64,000 nucleotides of DNA from Gracilariopsis chorda (lineage: Eukaryota > Rhodophyta > Florideophyceae > Gracilariales > Gracilariaceae). Of the stretch, positions 9,152 through 18,973 are shown in pieces. Where the stretch lies: contig NBIV01000038.1 of NCBI GenBank assembly GCA_003194525.1, positions 310,001 to 374,000 of the forward strand, read 5' to 3'. The translations under genes were made by a program, and so were the position numbers. The number at the start of each line of letters is the position of its first letter. The first letter of the stretch is position 1. A model generated the notes under the pieces. It was not told the DNA's origin. It made no database searches and was given only the letters and a program-made list of their open reading frames with translations.

Positions 9152-10645
9152 ATGGCGACGGAAGCACCGGACAAGGTCCTTAAATGTAAGTCCGGCTCGC
9201 CGGTTCTCCATCCCACTCTGGGTAACGAGCACCTAGCTGCGAACAGCGAATCTGCGACCAACTCTTCCGAGGTTGTTCCAACAACACATACGCTTTCGCG
9301 GCCTTCGTCTCTGATTACTCGGCTTCCTTCATCTACGATGAACAACAACAATGGCAACAACAACGGCAACGCCGGCAGCAACACACCGTTACAGTACTTC
9401 TCCGGATTTCATTCCGTGCCTCTACCGCAGAGCGGTCTCTCGACTCCGTCGCAACAAACAGGCGCAAATGCTAGTGCGGCTCCCACGAGAGGGTATTTAA
9501 TGGCAGCGTGGCCGTCGTACGACATGCTGGTCGGGCTGCAGCCTTCGCAACATGCGATGACTCTCCGGCTGGCGCCGTGGTTCCACCCGACTGCGGTGTT
9601 CAATGATGCGCTTCTGGCGATGTATACCGATGGAAACGGGATGCTCCCGGGTGACGTTCCGGCATTCGTGACCACTTCGTGGGATTGGCCCAATCGCGTA
9701 GCGATACCCGTGCACACGGTAATCCGACGGGGTCGGGAATCAACAGCTTCCGCGCACGCGTCGTTGGTCTTACTTGCTCATTAACGGCTTCGCCGGGCTC
9801 CCTTCGAGTGTCCCATCCCCGATGGTATGGGCTCCGGCATCGGATTGTATCGCACCCAAGGTGAAATGGGGTACCTCGACCGCCTCGTGGGTTTAGAACC
9901 ACTCTCGTGGAGAAGCAATCCCGTGGCGCGCCAAGACGAGGTGTGCTGGACACGACCGATCATTCGGGCTGAATTCTGCTATATGCATCACTTGGCGAGG
10001 GCCAACTTCTTGTCGATGATACGCTTTGAGCGGCGAGCACGGTCCCGATTCGGGTATTTGATTCCGTATCAGAACGTAGAAGTCGAACGCGTCCGCGTGG
10101 TCAACCGACGGGGTCGGTACGTTCCGATTCCACCGTGGTGGTCGCATCTCGAAGCGTGCCGAGGTTGCTACATCGAGTTGCCTCCCGTGATCACGTATTA
10201 CGGCTCATACCTCATCGAGGATCCTCAGTCCGGGCTCTGGTCCGTGGTGGTCACCGAATGGGCGGTCCGCATGGCGGCTTTCATCCTCTGGGAGGTTTAT
10301 GACCAGTACAGACTGTGGTTCATCCCGTTGCCAGTCCGTGCTGCCATCCGAGCGCTGGACTTACGAATCCCACTAGGTGGTGAGGCAAACGCTGACGAAG
10401 TAGCGGGGGTCCTCGATTTCATCGACCAGGTTGACTGGGCTTCGGTTCCTCTAGAGCAGAGTGGGCGTACTGCCGGTAGCAGGATACAGGACCTGTCGCC
10501 AGGGCGTCGACCTCCGCTCGCGGGTGACTTCATCTACTTCAACCCCTGGGAGGGGCATGAGATCTCCGCGGAGGAAGCGAACGAGCTCCGGTTTGCACCG
10601 AGATATATCCCCGAGGGCCATCCGACCGGTTTCGTTGACGCCGAT
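9152..10645 (+). pseudogene. antisense ORF (aORF) of element C, 5' part
   Basis: First 498 codons of an ORF on the strand opposite gag-pol, starting 36 bp inside the 3' LTR. One in-frame stop (TAA 9782-9784) breaks it, and element D interrupts it at codon 498; the frame resumes at 22083. The first 90 residues are Asn/Ser/Thr-rich. Then come R-L-A-P-W-F-H-P, a T-T-S-W-D-W motif, an aromatic/Arg-rich core (Y-Q-N-V-E, C-R-G-C-Y-I-E-L-P) and an EVYDQYRLWF helix-like segment. Copies in D (11528-13315) and G (60264-62057) align along their whole length. I recognise no known family: it is not gag, pol, an envelope (no signal peptide or membrane span) or a chromodomain. Function unknown. Confidence 0.75.
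10641..10645. repeat. target-site duplication of element D (CCGAT)
   Basis: CCGAT ends at 10645 before the left LTR of D and recurs at 22078-22082 after its right LTR. Removing D plus one copy restores the reading frame of the aORF of element C exactly. Confidence 0.93.
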
Positions 10646-11472
10646 TGTGGTGCAATGCACCAAAGGGGAAAAACACCGAAAGACGTTCGGGATCTTCCTC
10701 TCACGAGGTGAACCCAGTTGGGTAGAGCCCTCCCAGAGGTGTCACGGCGAAGCCGGTTTGTAAGACCAGGGAAACCTGTCGCGACTCGCGCAGGGAGGTG
10801 AAGGCGAAGAATCGGTATCCGCGTGAGCGGGGTGTGATCCTCAGTAGAGGTAAGTTTCCACGTTAGTGGGGGGGTGTGAGCGGATGCGCACACGAGGGCC
10901 GCGGATAGCGGGAGGTGCTACCCTAAACAGCGGAAGAAGGAAGGGCGAAGAGGAGGAAGAGAGGACAAAGTGAGTCGCGAGAGCGACGAACAGATATGGC
11001 GATGCCGGTGGACAGGACTCCCTATACAGGGCGAAACACCAATGCAATTGGAACAATTATACTACCAGTGATGGGTCCCTTTAGATGTGCAAGGGGGTTA
11101 GATGTCCCGTGGTTCACGGCGTTTCCCTCCAAGGAGGAGTAGAGCACGTGCGCAAGCGGTAACAACTAGAGCCAATTCCCCAGGTTGGGGTCCCTTGTTG
11201 GGGAAGGTTTACTGGTGCGACGGCAGTGCGCCGTCGCACTAAGTACTAGCTTCCCAGAAATGGGTGTGAAAATAATAAATAATATTAACTAAAATACTCC
11301 ACATTTCGTGGCAACATCCACTACTGTGGCCAACCACCAATTGACCCAAAACCGTGTCCCACATGTCCATACCCACCATTGTGGGGCGTAGTTCATATAC
11401 ACACTACACAACCGATAATATCGGGAAAACGATCAAGTACCAGGAATCCCTCCCTGAGGGCGTTGCACTTCA
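10646..11472 (-). repeat. 3' LTR of element D
   Basis: 827 bp, TGTGGTGCAAT...GCACTTCA. It is rich in short hairpins, the longest a 10-bp perfect stem at 11215-11239 (GTGCGACGGC / GCCGTCGCAC, 5-nt loop). The part 11106-11472 is identical to the other LTR of the same insertion, while 10646-11105 differs at about 26 positions. Confidence 0.94.
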
Positions 11473-11484
11473 TATCCCCCTCTA
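11473..11484 (-). other. polypurine tract of element D
   Basis: Minus strand TAGAGGGGGATA directly before the 3' LTR, equivalent to the tracts of C and G. Confidence 0.8.
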
Positions 11485-11527
11485 AGACGGGAAAACGACC
11501 GCGGACGCGGAGGATTCCCAGACGAAA

Positions 11528-13315
11528 ATGGGTGATAAAAGCGCGTGCTCCGTCTCCGGTTCTCCGGTAAATCCCTCTGCATCAGAGTCACCAAGCGCAC
11601 AAACGACAACAACAGCCACCCTCGACAAGGGAGAAATGAACGACGACAACAACATCAACAACCACAGCCAACCTCCGAGGCTTCTCGGGCGATACACCAC
11701 TGGTTTCCGGTCAGTTCCGCTGCCTCAGGGCGATCGACATCTGGTACAACCGGGAAATATGGCTGCTGCAGCCGACCATCCCTTCGCACTACCACCTTCG
11801 GTGGTGTCCTCCGGAGCCACTGCGATGTCCAACTGGCCAACCTACAACACCCTGGTGGGGCTCAATCCGATGAATCGGAATCATGCGTCGCGCCTGCGCC
11901 TTGCCCCGTGGTTCCACCCGGTCGCTGTCCTCAATTAGGGATTGGTCACCGCTTATGCGGATGGCTCAGACACCCTTCCGGGGGATCTGCCCAGAGCAGT
12001 CACCACATCGTGGGATTGGCTTCACCGGATTGCGATTCTGCGTCACCACCTCCGAAGAAATTAGGGCGAGACCGTCGCTGCGGCGCAGACCGCGTTGACG
12101 CGCATGGCGTACCAACGGCAGAGCCGGACTCCATTCGATGTACCGGTCCCACCGGAGTTTGGCTTCGACGTTAGCTACTTCCGCACTCGCGGGGAGATTG
12201 GGTACAGCGAGATCCTGTTCCGCCTCGAGACCCTCGCTTGGAGGAATTTCCCCGCAGCGCGGCAAGAAGCCCTCTGTTGGGAGCGACCGATTATTGGAGC
12301 GGAGTTCAGGTACCTTCCCCAGCAATACCGGTCCAACTTTCTCCAAAACTTCATCCGCTACGAGCGGCGTTGGCGATCCCGATTCGGGTATATCATCCCG
12401 TATCAGAACGTGGAGATAGAGCGGATTGCGCCGCCTCACCGACTAGGTCGTTATGCAGCACTCCCCGAGTGGTGGCGCTTCCATAAAGCCTGCCGGGGGT
12501 GCTACATAGAACTCCCGCCGGTATTTACGTACCTCAGTTCGCTGCTCATGCAGGATCCCCGGTTGGGGTTGTGGTCCGTGGTAGTTACGGAGTGGGCGGC
12601 CCGCACTGCGGCTTATATCCTCAACGAGGCGTACGACCAGTACCGTCTCTGGTTCCTTCAACCGCGTGTGCGGGCAGCGATCCGAAACCTGGATCTTCGC
12701 ATCCCCCTTGGGGGCCAGGCCAACAATGAAGAGGTCCTCCAATTACTTGGGTACATCGACAGCGTTAGCTGAAGTGAGGTCCCGATGGAGCAAAGCGGTC
12801 GTCTGGATGGCGGCAGCGGTAACACCGGTGGTCCGGGAATGGGTTGACACACCGCCCTTGCGGGGGATTCTATCTACTTCGACCCCTGGGAGTTCCGGGA
12901 AATTTCCTTCGAGGAGGCGCGCGAGCTTCGCGATACGCCCCGGCATGTGCCGGAAGACCACCCAGTGGGGTACGTCAATTCTGACGACTACTATCGCGCA
13001 TACGGTGGGGATGACCCAATGGTCGATAACGAACCGGAAGAACCCGGGGAGATGGACGTAGAGGAAACTGGCGCTAGCGCGGAAGCTTTCCCAGAGGGGG
13101 TATCTCCGGCCGAGCCGGCTGGTGACCCTTCGGCGGCAAGTGCCGGACCTTCTATCCCCAGCGGGGTGACGGCGAATGAAAACGAGATCATCGCACGTTT
13201 TCTCCGGAGTGCCGGTCTTAACGCTGCCGAGGTATTGGGGGATGTCACCACCATGGCGGACGCGTTGGCCTACCGCCTTGCTGGTGGTTATGCCCCGGGC
13301 AACGGCGAAGAGTGA
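11528..13315 (+). pseudogene. antisense ORF (aORF) of element D
   Basis: A 596-codon frame on the strand opposite gag-pol, starting 56 bp inside the 3' LTR and ending about 190 bp from the convergent chromodomain ORF. There is no frameshift. It is broken by nonsense codons including TAG at 11936-11938 (GAG in copy G), TAG near 12054, TGA at 12770-12772 (TGG in G) and TGA near 12844. Layout: Ser/Thr/Asn-rich N-terminus; R-L-R-L-A-P-W-F-H-P; W-D-W; a PYQNVEIERI and CRGCYIELPP core; an LNEAYDQYRLWF segment; an acidic stretch (DDPMVDNEPEEPGEMD); and an Ala-rich C-terminus. No signal peptide or membrane span is visible. No family recognised. Confidence 0.78.
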
Positions 13316-13506
13316 GCCCCTTTTGTCCAGTTTCCTGGTGTTCCTTCCCTGGCTTTGCCAGTTAGTGTAGTGTAGTAATGTGGGGAGCTAGCTGCTCCCT
13401 TGAACAAACTTTCCCGTTTAGAACGGTGCTTCTCGGTTGAGTTCCCCGTCTTCGACGGAACTTGCCTTGTTATCCTTTCCTATCGCTCTCCGCTCGCTCG
13501 GCAACG
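13316..13506. promoter_or_regulatory. convergent intergenic spacer with TAGTGTAGTGTAGTA motif (element D)
   Basis: About 190 bp between the 3' ends of the antisense ORF and the chromodomain ORF. It holds a TAGTGTAGTGTAGTA motif near 13365-13378, also present in element G (about 62105-62119) and in shorter form in element C (about 22473-22482). Its fixed position between two converging ORFs suggests 3'-end processing or a strand separator; that is inference. Confidence 0.4.
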
Positions 13507-14256
13507 TTACCCAACTTGGGCATTAACCAGCGTGGCTGGGGCTGCAGTTCCCGTTTGACGGTGGTATCGCAGGACCTGCGACCGTGGGAGGTGTTCAATT
13601 GGCTCCCACGTATCCCCATTGGGGCCGTACCCGTACCAGCGGACGCGGTATTGTAGAATACCATCCTGGTCCCAGGTGTGTCCGACAAGTCGGTCTACTA
13701 CGAACTGTCGTTCGTAGACCTGCCGGCCGTGCCGGGTGGTGGTTGTACTTCCCTGCGGGGGCTGCCCGCTGTGCGGTATAATGTCCCTTAGCAGGGTGTT
13801 CGGCGATAACTCCGGCGTTGCCGTGCGCTGTGATAGCGGCCGCTGCTCATGCGGGAAGATATCCCTCAAGAAGGTGTGTGGTGCCACGGTTTTCACCGGC
13901 AAGTCATTCCCCATTGGGGCAGGTTCATTTCCGCTTTCGCGGTATTGCGGGCGAACCGCCGGTCGGCGGGGGACTTGGGCTCCGCCTTCGCGGTTGAGCT
14001 CACGAACCGCGAGTTTGCGCGAAGATGACCGCTCCTGCGGAATAGGCATTTCCACAATCCCCTGGGGGGTCCCGTGCGACACGGTGATTGGGTGGCAAAC
14101 CGCATCCCTGCCAGGCGCACGAGCGCTCTGCACCATACGTTCCGGCGATGCCGTGGTGTCCCCGGCTACTGACGGGTTGCCTGGGGCTAACTCCGGTACA
14201 CTGGTATTTTGGTCAAAATTCCCCTTTGGGGGGTGCCGGGCAGGTTCCGGTGACAC
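13507..14256 (-). CDS. chromodomain ORF of element D (C-terminal end of pol)
   Basis: 249 open codons. The first 170 residues are a Pro/Arg/Thr-rich linker with no recognisable fold. The last 80 contain a chromodomain: Y-E-R-Q-F-V-V-D-R-L start, an I-L-Q-Y-R-V-R-W-Y-G strand and G-D-T-W-E-P-I-E-H-L. In chromoviruses this domain follows integrase and directs insertion to particular chromatin. It lies in a different frame from the integrase part. Comparison with C and G suggests that the shifts between the two parts are separate indels rather than programmed frameshifting. The antisense ORF converges on its 3' end. Confidence 0.75.
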   Translation of the reverse strand: MSPEPARHPPKGNFDQNTSVPELAPGNPSVAGDTTASPERMVQSARAPGRDAVCHPITVSHGTPQGIVEMPIPQERSSSRKLAVRELNREGGAQVPRRPAVRPQYRESGNEPAPMGNDLPVKTVAPHTFLRDIFPHEQRPLSQRTATPELSPNTLLRDIIPHSGQPPQGSTTTTRHGRQVYERQFVVDRLVGHTWDQDGILQYRVRWYGYGPNGDTWEPIEHLPRSQVLRYHRQTGTAAPATLVNAQVG

Positions 14257-17200
14257 CCTTTTCAGGGGCTTGGCCGCTAAGTGCGGTGCACCGTCTCCAC
14301 GTGGAGGAGCAGCGTCCGGTATGACCGGTTTCGAGCGTGCGCTTTTTCCAAGTTCCTTGGTTCTTCCCCGCAGCGTTGCGGGAGGTGGCGCAAATTATTC
14401 CCCAGAACCGGGGCTTCAATTCCGTCGACGACGAGAGGTGTTTCCGGTGCTTGCAGGCCAGGGCCTGAAGCGTCGGCTGCGGCTTGGCTGCCTTTTTCCC
14501 CACTATGGCTGTGGGGATTTCCCAGCGGCGCTGGTGTATCTGGCCGCCTCGTCTCCAAAAGGCGCGGGTCTGATCGACCTGATTGAACCGCTTCCGCGGG
14601 GACTTCCGCCAACGGCGGCTTCGAGGCATCGCCCTGCTCAGGGGATTGAGGGCGATCGTCGCCGTACTCCCGTAACGGGGATCCCTCCCTGACAGGGGTG
14701 TGCGGTAGCTGCGTTTCAACCTCCCGTTTTGACGGCGATATCGTTCCTCGAAAACGAGTGTTCTCCTCCCCCTTCTTAGACGGAGCGGCGGGATAAGGGA
14801 TAGCATTCCCCGCCTGGCGGGTATAAATGCGCGCCAGTGAAGCAGACGTGGTAGGGGCGGGCGTGAGAGGCCCGAATTACCCGGCTGAGCCGTTGAGTCC
14901 GACAGAGTCGGTAGGTCTGAGAGTCCCCGGCTGGGGTGTGGTAGTACCGTGGGCCTAGTACTCCCAGAAGATTCCGGTGTTGCAGAGTCCGTAGAAACGG
15001 GATGTTCTGAATCCAGGATTACCTCTGAGGAGGGAGGGGGGACGAGTACGACACGATCGCGGGAGATCCGCTCGTGTGCTCCACCTATCTCTACAACGAC
15101 AGTGTCGGCATTAACAGAGATGACCTTGAAGGGTGCGTCCGCCACAGGCGAGAGTTTGTGACGCTTCTCCCGTTCCGGGTTGAAGTACTCCTTCTTGATG
15201 AAGACGTAGTTATTTCCCCGAATGGGGGGGTCTTTCCGCGCAAGCCAGCGTCAAAATCCCACTTGTAAGCAGCTTGGGCCCGTGCCATAGACTTCCGCGC
15301 AGCGGGGACCAGCTTGGAAAGCCATTGCTTCCATTTCTGCCCGTAGATACCCACAGATGGGAAATTGTCCAAGGTAGCTTGGGGTTCCAGCGCCACAGGC
15401 AAGGGTGTTCTAGATAGAACCAACTCGAATGGCGAAACTCCGGTAGTCCGGTGTACCTGCGTATTGTACGCGTAGGTTACCGCATCAGCGTACATGTCCC
15501 AGTTCTTTGGGTGGTCTGCGATGTAGGAACGTAACGCCGCGAGTAACGTCCGGTTAAACGGTTCAACTTGCCCATTACACTGGGGGTGGTAGGTAGTCGT
15601 GAACAAGTTCTTGACATCCAGGATGCAACAAACATCCTGGAAGAACTTGCTCACGAACTGTTTCCCGTTATCGGAGAACACCTCCACAGGGGGACCATAG
15701 ACGAAAATCCAGTGCGTCACCAGAGCCTGGGCCACCGTGAGAGCGGTTATCCTCCGAAGAGAGACAGTCCGTACCAGCTTAGAAAAGCGGTCGGTAATGA
15801 CAAGTAGAAACTTGTTTCCACGTTTCGTGGTGAGTTATGGTCCGAGAATATCGATCGCGATAAACTCGAGCGGCGCCCTTGCGGGGAATTGTTTCATCTT
15901 CTTTGCATTTTTGCGGAGCTTGACGCGATTCTTCGCGCATTCGCTACAAAACCGCACGGTTGCGTAGCAATCCACCGCCATGGCGGGCCAATAGAAATCC
16001 CTTCGCAGGGTTAGGTAGAGTTTCCTCCCACCTGGGTGACCTCCAATGGGGGCGTAGTGTGATAGATGTAACACCCGCGACTGCAGGGAATGAGGTACCA
16101 AAATCTGTGGGCGGGCTTCGACCTTCCTTACGAGGTAGCCTTTGTCTTATACCCCGAAAGGGAGATCTTCACCACCGTTGATACGGGCACGAATCCTCAT
16201 ACAGAATGGGTCACCGAATTGTTCTCGGATCATTTTTTCCGGTGATACCGGTACAAAGTTTCCCGGTAACGGGTTCTCAGATTCATCTTGCGATGCGAGT
16301 AGTTCGTCAAAGTCAGCATCCTCGTCCCAGTTTTCTGGCCCAGCCTCGACGGCACATTCCGGATCATCCGGGTCCATGGCCATGAAGCATGGGACTTCAT
16401 CATCCTCCGTTGGGAGTGCTTCCTCACTTGTGGGTAACCGCGACAAAGCGTCGGCCTGGGTGTTCTGCGCGCCCTTTTTATAAATGACTTGAAAGTCATA
16501 TTCCGCAAGGCGGAGTCTCCAGCGCATGAGGCGTCCCGACGGGTCGGAGATATTCATTAACCACCTCAATGAGGAATGATCCGTGTACACGGTGAAGTGA
16601 ACTCCCATAAGGTAGGGGCGCAGAGTGGTCATCGCCCATACGACGGCGAGGCACTCTTTCTCCGATACGGAGTAGTTCCGCTCATGAACATTGAGCGAGC
16701 GCGACCAATAACCAATTGGATGTCGTTCCCCCTCGGGGGTGGTTTGATAAAGAGCATACCCGACTTGGTAGTCGCTCAAGTCCGTATCTACGGAGTATGG
16801 CAACACAAGTTTTGGGAGATGTAGGATTGGTGCTGATGTGACAGCCTCCTTCAAGGAGTTGAAAGCTTCCGATTGCTCGGGCGTAAATGTTCCCAGTTTT
16901 GGGGGGTCCCCCTTTCGCAACAACGCGTTCAGGGGCGCCGCGGTATCCGAAAAGTTCGGGATAAACCGTCGATAGACGATGACCAGCCCCAAAAAGGAGC
17001 GCAGTTCCGTTTGAGTACGGGGCTCTTTTGCCTGAACGAGGGATTTGACTCGAGCTTTCTCGATCGCTAACCGTCCAGGACGGGTAATGTGACCCAGATA
17101 CTTCACAGTATCTGTGAGAAACTCGCATTTCTTCAACTTGAGGGTAATTCCCGCATCGCGCAGTATGGTCAGCACGTCTCAGACGTGAGTGAGATGGTCG

Positions 17201-18973
17201 TCCAACGAGTTGGAGAAGATGATAATATCATCAAGGTAGACCAGACAACTCCGCCACTTAAAGCGGTTGAGTAGAATATCTACTGCACGCTGAAAGGTGG
17301 CGGGGGCGTTGGTTAACCCAAATGGCATCCACTTGAAGCGGTACGTTCCTGCGTGGCAGGTGAATGCGGTTTTGTCGCGATCCTCCTGTCTGACAGGTAC
17401 TTGCCAATATCCCCAATTGGCATCAAGGGCCGTGAACACGGTGGCGTCTCCAAGGGAGTCAATGCACTCGTCCATACGAGCGATAGGGTACGTGTCCCTA
17501 ACGTTCACGGCATTGAGCCGGCGGTAGTCGACACAGAACCTCCAGGCTCCGTCGGCCTTTAAAGCCAGTACAACTGGGGATGCCCAGGGTGATTCAGCGG
17601 GCTCAATCACACCTGCGCGGAGCATCTTGTCCACTTGGGACTGCTCCTCTTCCCGACCTTTCGGACCTGCCCTGTAAGGGGGTTGTGCAACCGGTCGCGC
17701 ACCGGGGACTAAATCGATCCGGTGTTCCGTTGCGTTAATCTCGCCAAGCGAGCCATCCCACATTGTGGTGAATTCCCGTAACATGGTACGGAGTTTGTCG
17801 CGGTGCGACTCTGGCACGTGGCTAAAGTCCAGCGCTTCAAATGCCTTTTCCGGATGAATCCGGTCGTTGCTCGATGGAGCATTGTCCTGTTTGGAACAGG
17901 TGTGGTTCGCAATTCCGAGTTACTCGGTATGTTCGACGCTCAAGTAGCGGTTTCCTTCCCCTCCTTAGACTTGACGTCTTCGGACGGCGGGGCGAACTCC
18001 TCAGAAGAGGCGGTAACTCCGAGTACATCGGCGGCTGTCATCTTTGTTGGCAGCATTCCCATAGGATGGGGGGTTACACTCCCAAGTACTTGGTGTTTTA
18101 CCAGATACTGGGGGTGTTTGCCAAGGTGGGCAACCAATATCCGGAAAGGAACATCCGGGGAAATGGAGACAATTCCATTAGCCAACGCCAGCTGGGATTT
18201 CTCGTACAAGGAGGCGAGGGGTTGTATAACCCGAAGACCGTGTTGACGGGAATTTACCTGCACCCAGACTTGGGACTCAGCCGGTATAGAAACCGAAGCA
18301 GCGACGCGGAGCTTGGTGGACTCGCGGGACGCGGGCGGTGGTTCCTGCGCAGCAGGGAGCGGAACTTGTTTCCGAGAGGACCGCTTTAGCGGGCGGCGAA
18401 CAATCGGAACCGACGATCCGTTGTCAAGTTCTACACGCCTGAGGCGGGGCCTGATTGCGTCGACAAATCTGTCGCAGTAATCACATCCCAGTATGACTGG
18501 TGCTGCCAATGAACGGCAAACGATGAAGTCCAACTTCACCACAGAGGTACCAAGTCTCACGACGAGGTCTACTGTGCCCACCGTTTCTAATGGATTGTTG
18601 TTCGCATCCGAAAGGTCGAGGACCGCGTCAGAGCGGATGCGAGTCCGCACAAGCGGGGGTAACAATGATTCCACAACAAAGTTGGGGCCTGCACCTGTAT
18701 CCAGGACGGTGAGAAACCTCACCATAAACTGGGGATCAAGGCCAAGGTCGGCATAGACCTTATAATTGCGCTTGGCCAAGACCAAGACTCTACCGGGAAT
18801 CCGGGGATTTTTACTCCGTACCCACGGGCGACGCAACACACCGAGGTTCGTAGAGTCCGCTTCAGCGGTGTTTTTCCTCGAGAGGACTTTCACGGGGGAG
18901 CGAGGCGAGGACGCCTCGGGCGCCAACAGCCTCGTTTTTGAGGACGCCTCTCCCAAAGGGGAGACTCCCTCAG
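14213..18973 (-). pseudogene. pol: pol of element D (protease, RT, RNase H, integrase)
   Basis: Minus-strand pieces align in order with the intact pol of element C. Protease has an L-D-T-G-A-G-P-N active site (piece 18956-17940). RT fingers and palm lie in 17817-17179, including VYLDD. RT thumb and RNase H are in 17175-16147 (DTDLSDYQVG, then the TDHSS region). The integrase HHCC part is at 16101-15835, the core with S-D-N-G-K-Q-F and N-G-Q-V-E-P-F-N at 15735-15091, and the C-terminal domain at 15145-14213. In-frame stops occur at 17178-17176 (TGA where C has Arg), near 16149 and near 15837, plus frameshifts near 17940 and 15145. It would be entered from gag by a -1 shift. Catalytic residues mostly survive, but the frame is destroyed. 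Confidence 0.85.

Noticed and set aside
9152-10645. aORF as an envelope-like gene
   Set aside because: An extra ORF after pol suggested env, but it is on the opposite strand and has no signal peptide, membrane span or Cys pattern of an envelope protein.
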